A DNA stretch of 64,000 nucleotides from Epiperipatus broadwayi (lineage: Eukaryota > Onychophora > Udeonychophora > Euonychophora > Peripatidae), in the NCBI GenBank assembly GCA_028023455.1, contig JAQFVV010000143.1, positions 1 through 64,000 on the forward strand, in the 5' to 3' direction. Positions 1 to 12,612 of the stretch are shown here, in pieces. The translations under genes were made by a program, and so were the position numbers. Under the pieces are notes generated by a model. The model was not told the origin of the DNA, searched no databases, and was given only the letters and a program-made list of their open reading frames with translations. Each line of letters begins with the position of its first letter. Within the stretch, counting starts at the first letter, position 1.

Positions 1-682
1 GTTTTAACGTTTTCTTTTCTGTTTTATTTTTATTTAAGACTAGCTAGATATCTATTTATTGTTATCTGACATTGGCTGCAGACAAGTCAATTAAAATGCC
101 AATGTTCTAACATATTCTCTGCTGCCAACATAAACAATAAATAAAAGAAATATAGACAAAAAGTAAATAAATAAAACAAAACAAGACATAATAAAAGAGG
201 CACAATATAGCAAAGGACACAGACTTTTCTTATAAAAGACTGTTAGAAAAATTGAAACTTATTCCAGATTTTAATATAAGATAAAAATATAAGCATTAGT
301 AAAAAAAGATGAAGGCTAGCTATGCATCTTGAGTTTTCTAAATCTTCATATAATATTTTTACAACTATTGAGTTATTGGATGGCTAACTAGATTTCCTAT
401 AACCTGGCTACTATCCTAAGTATGCTTGGAAATCTTCAGCTATTTGAAAATAAATTCCCAAGTTTTACCCATATTCCTACCTGGTCCAAATAAAATTATA
501 GTTGTGAGTGTAAAAAGTATTTGTAAATAAAACACAAGGAAATTATTATTTTATATTTAAGTTTGGAAATGGAGTATTATATTTTATGGATAATCAATAG
601 TTGTTATTTTTATTTTAAAAGGATAAATAGAAAGTCACAAAGAAAAAAATATTGTTTTAAAAACAGATATCCAAGATTTATT
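1..682. other. AT-rich sequence, no gene seen
   Basis: Very AT-rich sequence with stop codons in all frames. I see no coding similarity, tRNA, or clear repeat structure apart from the hairpin that follows. Confidence 0.6.
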
Positions 683-752
683 AATCAAAGTATATAAAAT
701 GCGCTAACACGCACAAGCACACAAAGCTTAGCGCATTTTATATATTTTGATT
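683..752. repeat. Near-perfect short hairpin (inverted repeat)
   Basis: Arms 683-706 and 729-752 are about 24 bp each and pair with one or two mismatches around a 22-nt loop rich in CACA. The ends read AATCAAAG and TTTTGATT. The 13-mer AAGATTTATTAAT occurs just before the hairpin and again near 790, so the unit may be a small inserted element with duplicated flanks. A small-RNA precursor is possible but nothing beyond the fold supports it. Confidence 0.6.
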
Positions 753-1639
753 CATAATTAACCACAAAGTATAAACTATTTGCTTATTTCAAGATTTATT
801 AATATAAAAATAAAAAGGCACCGTCATTATTGAAAAATTTGATTTACAAAATTGCATCTGTTTATCAAAGATGTTTATCAAAGCACTCATTAAGAAGATA
901 TGATATAAGATCAATGAAAATTAGATGTAATTGCATTTGCATCTTTACCATATTTTTACACAAAGAAGAAATTGTGGAAAGAGCAAAGTAATATATCTAA
1001 TATTACTTTACAAACTTTAATGTGAAATTTATTATGATTATGGTGTAGTTGTAAAACTAAATATAGAAAGGTAGCTAAAATTAACTGAAGCCATTTTAAG
1101 ACTTAAGCAAATGTAGACAAATAAATAAATGACATAGTGTGCATTGTGCAGAATAAATGTATCTTTTATATACATTTATTAAAGAATGAATAGGAATAAT
1201 AAGCAATATAACAATAAATATATAAAATAATGAATAAAAATAGAATTAACATCTCACTGCTTGGGAAGAGTAAGAAGAGAACTCTGAATTTATTATTATA
1301 ATTAGTTATTTCCCCAGAATGTCAATCCTGCTCATCTGTCCAATAATACTCTCCTAGCTTTTCTATTTATTACTCTAAACTAAAAGAACTATAAAGATTT
1401 ATTTTTTTATAATCTTTCCTCTTCTATCTCTTTATCTTTTACCCTCTACAGATCCCAATATTTCTTTCATAATATTATGCATTCACTTCAGAATTTTATT
1501 AGTAATAATTTTTTTTCATTTACTCTTTTTAACACTTCGTCTTTATAATCCTACTTACCAATTTATAATCTATTTTATCAACATTTTTCTTTAAATCTCT
1601 AAATTCACAACATAAAAAACTAATCTGTTCATTTTTTTT
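753..1639. other. AT-rich sequence, no gene seen
   Basis: No defensible gene. The part from about 1270 may be the decayed 3' end of the LINE fragment that follows, because minus-strand translation is lysine- and arginine-rich there, but it is too broken to assert. Confidence 0.45.
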
Positions 1640-1915
1640 AATCTTCTAATTTTCTTCTTTATACGAAATCATATTCCAAACAATATATATATATCCAACT
1701 TCCAATAGACCACAATATCTTTCTCACTACTTTACCATTAGACAAACAATTTCCTAAATATTTAAAATTGTTAACCTGTTCTAAAACATCATACCCAATT
1801 TTTATTCTTAATCTTTTATCACCTCCAGCTATAATCAATGCTTTAGATTTAGATGTATTGATTTATATTCTAAACTTTTTATAAACTTTATCAGCCATGA
1901 TTAATATTGAAGCAA
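1640..1915 (-). pseudogene. LINE reverse transcriptase fragment (thumb region)
   Basis: Read on the minus strand from 1913 downward, one frame with a single internal stop gives MADKVYKKF, then INTSKSKALIIAGG, then KIGYDVLEQVNNFKYLGN. This order (a GLKIN-like motif with a following TK/SK, then an EQVxxFKYLG motif) is typical of the region after the RT active site in RTE/CR1/jockey-like LINEs. The YxDD box itself is not preserved upstream. The fragment breaks down after about 1690. It is an old truncated retrotransposon copy, unrelated in sequence to the family at 53289-63815. The exact clade cannot be assigned. Confidence 0.65.
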
Positions 1916-2109
1916 TCAATCTGCTATGCAGATTGAGCTTCATGGTTTATCCAACTAACCAACTGACCAATAGGGTTCAAATCCACCTCACACGGTTTAA
2001 ATAATGTATAAGATATATATATATACATCAACATTATGTATATATGCACCCATAAAATGAACAAATTTTATGCTAATATATTTTAAAATTATTAGTATAT
2101 ATATATATG

Positions 2110-2350
2110 TTTTTTATTTTTCATACATGTACCTTTGAGGTCTTTCTAGTAATGATATATATTGTAGAGGCTTCTACTATGTGGTGATGCTGAACTGAGA
2201 TCAGACCCATGTAGCTATCTGGCTTGCTGTGCTGAGTTTGAAGACATTACGTGTCTAAAAGATTCACGCTTACAAGCTGAATAGAAACTGTTTCATAAAC
2301 GCTCAGAGTGTGTGTTTAGATCTAGTTTCTAAAATTCCTGTCTTTCACTG
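2110..2350. repeat. Partial monomer of the 400-bp satellite (left flank of LTR element)
   Basis: This block matches the last 240 bp or so of the 400-bp repeat unit found at 12613-14340, including the stretches CCTTTGAGGTCTTTCTAG and ACTATGTGGTGATGCTGAAC. It stops at TTTCACTG, precisely where the LTR element begins. The satellite resumes with ACTGATGATAG on the far side of that element at 12613, which shows that the element split a satellite monomer. Confidence 0.85.
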
Positions 2351-5300
2351 TGTAACAGTCAGATTTGTACACTCATGCAACAAAATTCAGAGCCCAAGCA
2401 AAATATACCAAAGCTGGCCATAGTGAGGTGGTTGAGACCTCTAATCCGACCAAACTCCAACTCATCTGCCAGTACTCCAAATTTAACACCTTATGAGTGA
2501 CATTCCTGGGGCTACACTCAGTTCTCATTTAACCGCGTGCCGACATAGAACAGGGAGAAACACGAGACTTAAGGTCATTACTAACCTAACTAAATATGTG
2601 ATATATATAACACTTGACACTATTAATCTTAAATACTAGACATACACATATAGCATATAAACTCATTAAGAAATTGGAGTAATGAACTGTGACATTTAAT
2701 AATATACTGTGGATTGGATAAAATACTATGGATTGGATAAGATACTGTGGTTTGGTTTGATCTAGAGTCTGAGCAAGAAAGATATACAACAGTTTATATT
2801 TAAAAAAGATTTATTAAAACAATAACAAATGATCTAACACAAAATATCATAATGGCAGGGATTGTATAATCTTCACAAGGTATTCAATACAGGCAAGCAT
2901 GTTACAATATTTGGGACTGTCATCAAGTACATCTGTTCCCCTTTAAACATATTAAAATACATGTGTGTGTGAGTTATAGAGCTCATGCCTAATTCTTTAA
3001 TATGCTCATTTTGTGAACTGGACTTGCTTAAGTTAGAAGTTGATACTTTAGTAAACATGATGATGAGTACAGCCAAGTTTAATGGCTGTTATATATACTA
3101 ATTAAATGGGCAACTAAATAAACTCAGTATCATGCAGATTCAAACTGATAACCAGATTCAAACTCCAGTCTAAAGCTGAATGATTAATTAATATGGGAAA
3201 AAGAACTGGTTACCATTAGGTCCACATATATGCGCTATGGCGCTATATTAAAATATTAAAGAAATAAACTTGCAGTGCGAGTGTGTGATTCTTCAAGAGT
3301 TTCAGCATCAAATGCTCGGTTTACTCTGAGACCGACGGTTTGCTGCTATTGATATATGAACATAAAGTTCAGGATGTCGGATTGGCTTTATGGAAAAATC
3401 TGGGTCCTCACGCCCCCAGTTCTAATGAAGATAGCCATAACCCGAACTAAATAAAGGGGCGGTTTGTTACCGTGAACCCTTGTCAGAGGCAGCAAAACGT
3501 AACACATATAAGTGTACTATATAAAAAACACACCCGCAATATATATATAAAAAGCAATAAGTATGCATATAATTAATTGCGCCTAAAACAGATAGCTTTT
3601 ATCTGTCAAGCTAATTCAAAACAGTTCTTAAAATTAGCATTATAAGTATGCTAATAAAATGGGCTTAAACTACATAAAAATAATCAAGTTAAGATCCTGA
3701 ATCTGCATATAAATATTCTTAATTAAGGAGGGAAAGTATATTCGATGGGACTTAATACAAACATTTGCAAATATACTTTATCATCTCTAGACAATATATA
3801 TATCCCCTTCCAACTAATAAATATCAAAGGTCATAATATAAGATCGGTTAAGCAAATCTTAAAAAAAATACGATTTTACAATATATATATATAACTATGA
3901 TAACAACGAGTGGTTAGCACATTCGTTTATTACCAATATTATAATTTCGAAACAATGAATTAATAAAATAAACAAGGCTTTTAAAATGTCTAAGCGAAGA
4001 TTACAATTATCTCCTTTATAAATTACTTACTTGGTTTCATTGTTTCGAAATCTGAGCATATTATCACATTAACATAACAAAATGCATTTAAACAAAATAT
4101 TAAAATTACTGAAATTAGGTAAGACCGTTAGCTTGTAAGAATTGAAGAGAATAAATTTCGGACATCTAATGAGTAAAAAAAAATGAAATCTTTTAATTCA
4201 TAAAAGATTTCAGCAGTTTATAAAATTAAGTAAGTGAGCTTTTTTTCTTTTACATTATAGATAAAGTTACACAGACTGATAGTTTCGTTTTATAAGAGGG
4301 AAAATTGAAAGAGTTTTTATAATTTAGATAGAACGTTCTTTTTAAAGTGTTTTAAGAATTTATAGATTAAAGTTCATACCGCAGCTTCTTTTTAAAAATG
4401 ATTACCATCTCTCTCTGCCTCCTTGAGTGGACTTGAAGTGTATATCAATGATAGTGGTTGGAATAGGGCGTCTGACAGCATCATAATCTTCAGCGGCCTT
4501 TCAGATAGGTTAAATTTCTTCATATTCTCCATGCAGGTTGCTGGAAAGTCTATTCAAAAGAATGTTTAGAGGAATTGAGAGTCCATCTGGCTTCCGAGCC
4601 AGTAAATATATTATTCTACTCGATCATTTTGGATTTTGGTCTCCACAACAATTTTCAAAAAAAAAAGCTAAAGAGAGTCAGTTTCAAAAAAAATCTGCAA
4701 TATTTATATTCCCTAGATCAAAAGCCAGCGACCATCTATTTTTAAAACACAATTCAGACTTCTAAGTTTTAGCCTTAGGTCTCTTTTGATTCTTATCTTT
4801 TTTTTATCTTCTTGCCCAAACTATTACTGGTTTGATCTGGGAAAAGAAATTCATTACAATCGTAATGAATGAGCTCTAAAACAATGTCAATAACCCAAGG
4901 ATTATCTGATCCCACCTGCAATTTATTCTAAATAAAAATCTGCGATATCTATATTCCCTAGATCAAAAGCCAGTGACTATCTGTTTTAAAACACAATTCA
5001 AACTTCTAAGTTTTACAGCAATCGTCTTTTTTGATTCTAATCTCTCTTTTTTTTTATCTTGTTGCCAATTTTTTACTGGTTTGATCTGGGAAAGAAATTC
5101 ATTACAATCATAATGAATGAGGTCTAAAACAATGTCAATAACCTAGGGACTATCTGATCCACCTGCGAATTATTCTAAATAAAAATCTTATTACCAATCT
5201 GTGAATTTCACATGTGATTTATAATTTACTTAAACCAAACTTGTTAAAGAATATTTAGCCACATTTTCTAAACAAAATAACCCTTATACAATATTATTTA

Positions 5301-5610
5301 TATAATTGCTGCAATATATCTATACAAAATTTAATATCATTATCATTTACAGGTGCTTGTATGTGTGACAATAAACATATAATTGTTTGAATGCATATCA
5401 AACTGTGACCACATATATAACTGCATAAATGAATATATCGCTGTGTATATATATACAACTATGTAAACATATATACATACAGCTGTGTAAAGGCATATAA
5501 CACTGAGTGGATACATATACATGTGTACTAAAGAGTGTTTAAAACCGGCATAGATGTGTCTATGGAGACATAAAGGTAAAACAGATAGAAGAACAGTAAT
5601 ATCTGTTTCA
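2351..5610 (-). repeat. Long terminal repeat (3' LTR in minus orientation), 3260 bp
   Basis: Copy of the terminal repeat with TG/CA ends. Short open frames inside it (minus, around 2586-2789 and 2873-3076) recur in the other LTR but show no domain and are probably fortuitous. It contains an internal direct duplication at 4690-5188 and a short-period tandem of ACATATATACA-like units at about 5390-5520. At 3.26 kb it is far longer than the few hundred bases usual for animal LTRs. Confidence 0.85.
4690..5188. repeat. Two direct copies of a ~250-bp block inside the LTR
   Basis: Block 4690-4935 and block 4936-5188 align over their whole length. Both start near AAATCTGCRATAT, share CCCTAGATCAAAAGCCAG, ATTCATTACAATC and AACAATGTCAATAACC, and end at ATTCTAAATAAAAATC. 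The two copies differ more from one another than the two LTRs do. The duplication therefore predates this insertion, and it recurs in the other LTR at about 11690-12190. Confidence 0.85.
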
Positions 5611-5617
5611 TTTCCCC
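5611..5617 (-). other. Polypurine tract (PPT) next to the 3' LTR
   Basis: On the minus strand GGGGAAA lies directly before the LTR start TGAAACAG. In LTR retroelements a purine run at this place primes plus-strand DNA synthesis. Its position supports both the LTR boundary and the minus orientation. Confidence 0.6.
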
Positions 5618-6082
5618 AAACTTACAAAAAAAAAATCAATAAAAAAAAAAGATTTTACTTGGTGAAAAATATCCCTCAATAATACCACTATTTCATAACA
5701 AAACAAATGATGAAACAAAATATTACTTGCAAAATTTTTACCTTGCCTGGCTGTCTGGTCTTAAAGTGATGACAGTACACTAATACCATATGACTAAAGT
5801 CTAAGCTACACACGTCTACCTATAACTGGTTATACTAATGCTATTTGGCTATGCTAATTTGCTAAACATGTGGTTATTACGTATATATATGAGCACACAA
5901 AATTTTAATATGTATATACTGTTGGGTTGGAATAATATAACACCAATTAGCTAACTAATCTGATAAATATCACCTATATAGAAGAACACACAATATATAT
6001 ATCTAACTACTGGGGTAGGAACAATTCTATAAATGATCATGCATCATCTTTGTAGAATCCAGAGTAATCATCAAAACTAATC
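5618..6082. other. Non-coding part of LTR element interior
   Basis: Poly(A)-rich and AT-rich sequence between the PPT and the broken reading frame. No ORF or motif recognised. Confidence 0.5.
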
Positions 6083-7918
6083 CTACCTAAGTTGGGTCTG
6101 GGAGTAAGTTTTGAAACGTTTTGGGTTCCTGGAGCTTATCATATACCAGGAAGCTTCCAGACTTTCTGACTGGTTGCAGTTTGGCTTTCTTTCTAAAGGG
6201 AAATACTTATGATACCTCTGAAGACATCTCTTTATTAAATTCCAAGTTTGAACCCCTTCTGGTTTCCAGTCTTGCAGACATAGGCACCTTCTTTTCTCCT
6301 CCTTTTTCATACTGTCAGTCCTGTCCGGGCACCACCATCATCTCTTTCCCCAAGTTTTCTATGCTTCCCACACTTCATCTGGATTTGGTGCAGTTTCGTC
6401 CTAAAAGAAAAATATGTAGGATATCTCCGAACATATCCTTCTCTCAGATCCTGAGTTTGAACTCTTTTCTGGTTTTCCTTCCTAAAAACATCAATATCTT
6501 CTTTTCTCCTCTTTCTTTTCCACCCTGTCTTTCGCATTTGAGCTCTGGAAATATTCACGCTTCTATCACAATCAAAAATCACTCTGTCCCACAGGGCCTC
6601 AATCTCGGACTTAGCTCCACTGTCTTCTTTCACTTGATCAAACTCATCCATTTTGGGAATTTCTGTGAAATGTCTATCTTTTAAAACATTCCTGTCTATG
6701 TAAGTTTTGATAACCTTAACTGCATTTATTTTTGGTACTTCTGGGTAAGATTTTGGCTTAATTTCTTCAATATAATTAACATTTTTAGATGAGGTTGAAA
6801 GAAGATTTACTTTGTATTCTTTCTCATTTACTTCAGTATCTATAGACTCTTCACTGTTCTGAAATATATTTTGCTGTTCAAGAGATTCCTGCATGATTTT
6901 TATATCAGGTTCTATCCCTTCCATGTTTTTTGTATCCATTTCAGTATCCATTGCAGTCTCTGAATACATTTTTGAATCCCATATTGATTTTACAAATATC
7001 AATACTTACTGCATCAATTTTAGACTCTTCCATATCATCATTGACTTTAGACTCTTTTACAAATTTTACATCTCTTTTAGATTTTATTAAATCGGCTTGC
7101 AACTCCTCAGCAGTCTTTGCATCCATTTTAAATTCTTCTACAGTTTCTTTATCAAGTCTTAACTCTTCCCCTGTTTTTACATCGATTTTAAACTCATCAA
7201 TCTCTACAACTATTTCAGAGTCTTCTATTATTTTCACATCCATCTTACATTCCTTTACTGTGTTTGATAGAATGTTGGTCTCCGTTTCTGTATCTACTTC
7301 TTTTCCTGGTTCTACCTCTGGTATATCAATTATATCCTTTTTAGCATTCTTATTGCCTGGCATACAAGAATCTGCAGTTTCAGCATGCTTGTTTTCTTAG
7401 AGACGATCTTCTGGATCTGCTAACTTTACTTGTTTGTAATGATAACGGCAATCCATATCTGAGTCTTTTGCAACATCAAGACATTCAAATTTTTCCCTTT
7501 TATGGAATAGCTTTTCTTCTCTTGGTTCATCATCCTGATCATCACTATCCCCTAAATTTCCTTCAGGATTTTCTCCTGCTTCTCCTCCCTCTACATCTAT
7601 ATCCTCTTGGCTACCCTTCTTACTCTCTGCAATATCCACTGGGTGCTTCTCCAGGTTTATCATTTTCTTCTGAGAAGGCTCCTCCAGTTTGAATACTTCC
7701 TGCTGGCAGTTTACTCCCAATCTTTTTGAACCCTTGTATAACTCCTCTATATTTTGATTTCTTTCCTTCATTTTTCTGTCTAGGGTTTGCAAATCTTCCC
7801 TTATTTTAAAATACCCTTCTTGTTGGACTGTCTCCATCATCGCTTTCATCTGTAACCAGAAGGTTGGTGACATGATAATTTGGCTTTCCCCCATGACTTT
7901 CTTTGGATGGCTGTCCAT
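6083..7918 (-). pseudogene. Broken acidic, coiled-coil-like ORF inside the LTR element (gag-position ORF)
   Basis: Starts at the ATG at 7918. The first 173 residues contain a helical, charge-patterned segment (about residues 20-65, with QMKAMMETVQQEG and REDLQTLDRKMKERNQNIEE) that looks like a coiled coil, followed by a strongly acidic Gly/Asp/Glu stretch (about 105-140). A single in-frame TAA at 7397-7399 interrupts the frame, which continues as 7363-6941 with degenerate repeats of the type EE/ES-F/K-KxDxKT. Frameshifts then lead to 7002-6307 and 6310-6083. The last two pieces contain two diverged copies of one basic module (KRKRRKEDIDVF... and KEEKRRCLCLQ..., each followed by a YFxFR/YFPLERK motif). 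No CCHC knuckle, protease or RT is visible. Position and strand suggest a gag-like or accessory ORF of the element; the family is not recognised. It could alternatively be a captured host exon. Confidence 0.5.
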
Positions 7919-9350
7919 AATATCTTTCAGCTTTGGGTATGATTAAGAATTATACTAATTATTAATATTTGCTGTAAATGATTATTTACTGACTCTCCCT
8001 CCAAAATGGCTCTCTCTCTCTCTAATTCCTAACTTTCAGACCACTGCATTCCTTTATTAACCTATCCTTACTACTGATCTCAATAACCACTGCCACTATC
8101 AAGTTTAAGTCCTATTTACATATAACATACTCAAGTATTTTATAAAAAAAATTTTTTTAAAGTAATAGTAAAAGCATTTATGTAAAAAAAAAAAAATTTA
8201 AAAAAAAATTATATTACCAATTGCACCTCCTTTCTTCCTTCACTGAAGCCGATCATTCCTAAGAAAAGACTTTAAAAAAATTTTTTTATGAAAAAAAAAT
8301 TTTGCTTTCTATGCCAGGTTTGATCTGAAGTACACATATATATCTCCATTTTTTTTAATCTACTTTGACCTTGCCTCTTTTTTGTTTCCTTGCTCATTCT
8401 CCAAACCAATCCAAATTTTTATAATAAGTTTAAAGTGATAGAGCCCCTTTATGCAAACCCTTTTCTCTACCCCTGATGACAAATTTTATATGAGGATGAC
8501 TATCAACCTACTCAAATCACCCCCGGGCGCCAGTCACCAGTGAGCAAGAAAAACACCACATATATAACCTAAGATTCCAACTTCCAATATGTATGCAACA
8601 CACCCAATATCTGGTTGACATATCCTGCATACATTCATGCTATATCTGAGCCAGAGATACTCTTAAAATTCTTTACTTAAAGTAAACAGAGTCTCAGTAA
8701 ATAGACAAAAAAAAATTTATAAAATTTATATATATATATATGGCTCATGTGTATATAGCCAAGAATACTCCTCCCATTGCAATACCATAATTTTAAAAAA
8801 AAAAATTTACATATATTTTTCAACATATATCAATTCAGAGCCTGTATTCAGTTCAGGACCTGTATTCAGTTCAATGCTTTTATCAGTTCAGGGCATGTGA
8901 ATTAACTAACTGGTTGTTCATACTCAAGAGAAAAAATATACATATGCAAATGTTGTTAAAAAAAAAAATATTTCACAAAAAAAATCTTATATATATATAT
9001 CATCAACACCCACACACTCTGTTTAGGGTGTGTAACTAAGTTTGTCCCTGCATGGCATTCATATTTAGAGAGAAAATATAATATAAATGCATATATAAAA
9101 AAAAAAAACATATATTCAATTTAGGGCCTATACTTGGTTCAAAACCATGTTCAGGGTCTATACTCAGTTCATGGACATGAACATCAATTGAAGAAGCCCA
9201 CTGACTTAAACATCCATAATCAGTGAAAAAAAAAAAATTTACATAATCAGGAAAACAAAAATTTGTACTCATATATCTATCTTTCAGGGTCGTGAAAATT
9301 AACTAGGCCCCACGGAAGGGCGTCCATAATCGAGGAAAAAAAAAAACTTA
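7919..9350. other. 5' interior of LTR element: poly(A/T)-rich leader with short TTCAG repeats
   Basis: Upstream of the broken ORF on the minus strand. It holds many long A/T homopolymers (for example 8150-8290 and 9090-9350). At 8825-9180 a loosely repeated motif of the type TATTCAGTTCARGRCC recurs several times. No ORF of note. The sequence next to the 5' LTR is TAAG followed by a T run on the minus strand, so a normal tRNA primer-binding site starting TGG is not adjacent. Confidence 0.5.
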
Positions 9351-12300
9351 TGTAACAGTCAGATTTGTACACTCATGCAACAAAATTCAGAGCCCAAGCA
9401 AAATATACCAAAGCTGGCCGAAGTGAGGTGGTTGAGACCTCTAATCCGACCAAACTCCAACTCATCTGCCAGTACTCCAAATTTAACACCTTATGAGTGA
9501 CATTCCTGGGGCTACACTCAGTTCTCATTTAACCACGTGCCGACATAGAACAGGGAGAAACATGAGACTTAAGGTCATTACTAACCTAACTAAATATGTG
9601 ATATATATAACACTTGACACTATTAATCTTAAATACTAGACATACACATATAGCATATAAACTCATTAAGAAATTGGAGTAATGAACTGTGACATTTAAT
9701 AATATACTGTGGATTGGATAAAATACTATGGATTGGATAGGATACTGTGGTTTGGTTTGATCTAGAGTCTGAGCAAGAAAGATATACAACAGTTTATATT
9801 TAAAAAAGATTTATTAAAACAATAACAAATGATCTAACACAAAATATCATAATGGCAGGGATTGTATAATCTTCACAAGGTATTCAATACAGGCAAGCAT
9901 GTTACAATATTTGGGACTGTCATCAAGTACATCTGTTCCCCTTTAAACATATTAAAATACATGTGTGTGTGAGTTATAGAGGTCATGCCTAATTCTTTAA
10001 TATGCTCATTTTGTGAACTGGACTTGCTTAAGTTCGAAGTTGATACTTTAGTAGAGATGATGATGAGTACAGCCAAGTTTAATGGCTGTTATATATATAC
10101 TAATTAAATGGGCAACTAAATAAACTCAGTATCATGCAGATTCAAACTGATAACCAGATTCAAACTCCAGTCTAAAGCTGAATGATTAATTAATATGGGA
10201 AAAAGAACTGGTTACCATTAGGTCCACATATATGCACTATGGCGCTATATTAAAATATTAAAGAAATAAACTTGCAGTGCGAGTGTGTGATTCTTCAAGA
10301 GTTTCAGCATCAAATGCTCAGTTTACTCTGAGACCGACGGTTTGCTGCTATTGATATATGAACATAAAGTTCAGGATGTCGGATTGGCTTTATGGAAAAA
10401 TCTGGGTCCTCACGCCCCCAGTTCTAATGAAGATAGCCATAACCCGAACTAAATAAAGGGGCGGTTTGTTACCGTGAACCCTTGTCAGAGGCAGCAAAAC
10501 GTAACACATATAAGTGTACTATATAAAAAACACACCCGCAATATATATATAAAAAGCAATAAGTATGCATATAATTAATTGCGCCTAAAACAGATAGCTT
10601 TTATCTGTCAAGCTAATTCAAAACAGTTCTTAAAATTAGCATTATAAGTATGCTAATAAAATGGGCTTAAACTACATAAAAATAATCAAGTTAAAATCCT
10701 GAATCTGCATATAAATATTCTTAATTAAGGAGGGAAAGTATATTCGATGGGACTTAATACAAACATTTGCAAATATACTTTATCATCTCTAGACAATATA
10801 TATATCCCCTTCCAACTAATAAATATCAAAGGTTATAATATAAGATCGGTTAAGCAAGTCTTAAAAAAAATACGATTTTACAATATATATATATAACTAT
10901 GATAACAACGAGTGGTTAGCGCATTCGTTTATTACCAATATTATAATTTCGAAACAATGAATTAATAAAATAAACAAGGCTTTTAAAATGTCTAAGCGAA
11001 GATTACAATTATCTCTTTTATAAATTACTTACTTGGTTTCATTGTTTCGAAATCTGAGCATATTATCACATTAACATAACAAAATGCATTTAAACAAAAT
11101 ATTAAAATTACTGAAATTAGGCAAGACCGTTAGCTTGTAAGAATTGAAGAGAATAAATTTCGGACATTTAATGAGTAAAAAAAAATGAAATCTTTTAATT
11201 CATAAAAGATTTCAGCAGTTTATAAAATTAAGTAAGTGAGCTTTTTTCTTTTACATTATAGATAAAGTTACACAGACTGATAGTTTCGTTTTATAAGAGG
11301 GAAATTTGAAAGAGTTTTTATAATTTAGATAGAACGTTCTTTTTAAAGTGTTTTAAGAATTTATAGATTAAAGTTCATACCGCAGCTTCTTTTTAAAAAT
11401 GATTACCATCTCTCTCTGCCTCTTTGAGTGGACTTGAAGCATATATCAATAATAGTGGTTGGAATAGGGCGTCTGACAGCATCATAATCTTCAGCGGCCT
11501 TTCAGATAGGTTAAATTTCTTCATATTCTCCATGCAGGTTGCTGGAAAGTCTATTCAAAGGAATGTTTAGAGGAATTGAGAGTCCATCTGGCTTCCGAGC
11601 CAGTAAATATATTATTCTACTCGATCATTTTGGATTTTGGTCTCCACAACAATCTTCAGGAAAAAAAGCTAAAGAGAGTCAGTTTCAAAAAAAATCTGCA
11701 ATATTTATATTCCCTAGATCAAAAGCCAGTGACCATCTATTTTTAAAACACAATTCAGACTTCTAAGTTTTAGCCTTAGGTCTCTTTTGATTCTTATCTT
11801 TTTTTTATCTTCTTGCCCAAACTTTTACTGGTTTGATCTGGGAAAAGAAATTCATTACAATCGTAATGAATGAGCTCTAAAACAATGTCAATAACCCAAG
11901 GACTATCTGATCCCACCTGCAATTTATTCTAAATAAAAATCTGCGATATCTATATTCCCTAGATCAAAAGCCAGTGACTATCTGTTTTAAAACACAATTC
12001 AAACTTCTAAGTTTTACAGCAATCGTCTTTTTTGATTCTAATCTCTCTTTTTTTTTTATCTTGTTGCCAATTTTTTACTGGTTTCATCTGGGAAAGAAAT
12101 TCATTACAATCGTAATGAATGAGGTCTAAAACAATGTCAATAACCTAGGGACTATCTGATCCACCTGCGAATTATTCTAAATAAAAATTTTATTACCAAT
12201 CTGTGAATTTCGCATGTGATTTATAATTTACTTAAACCAAACTTGTTAAAGAATATTTAGCCACATTTTCTAATCAAAATAAGCCTTATACAATATTATT

Positions 12301-12612
12301 TATATAATTGCTGCAATATAGCTATACAAAATTTAATATCATTATCATTTACAGGTGCTTGTATGTGTGACAATAAACATATAATTGTTTGAATGCATAT
12401 CAAACTGTGACCACATATATAACTGCATAAATGAATATATCGCTGTGTATATATATACAACTGTGTAAACATATATACATACAGCTGTGTAAAGGCATAT
12501 AACACTGAGTGGATACATATACATGTGTACTAAAGAGTGTTTAAAACCGGCATAGATGTGTCTATGGAGACATAAAGGTGAAACAGATAGAAGAACAGTA
12601 ATATCTGTTTCA
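9351..12612 (-). repeat. Long terminal repeat (5' LTR in minus orientation), 3262 bp
   Basis: Second copy of the terminal repeat, offset from the first by 7000 bp at the start and 7002 at the end. The substitutions I checked include accGcgtgcc/accAcgtgcc, agagCtcatg/agagGtcatg and a TA dinucleotide length change near 10095. My partial comparison suggests roughly 98-99 percent identity, which implies a fairly recent insertion because LTRs are identical when integrated. Confidence 0.85.

Noticed and set aside
1920-2000. tRNA-like sequence (GGGTTCAAATCC and an opposite-strand CAGTTGGTTAG)
   Set aside because: The box-B-like and box-A-like words are on opposite strands and no arms pair into a tRNA fold.
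2351-12612. Simple tandem segmental duplication of a 7-kb unit
   Set aside because: The repeats have TG...CA ends, a flanking ACTG duplication and an adjacent purine tract, and they interrupt a satellite monomer at one point. An LTR element explains all of this; a plain duplication does not.
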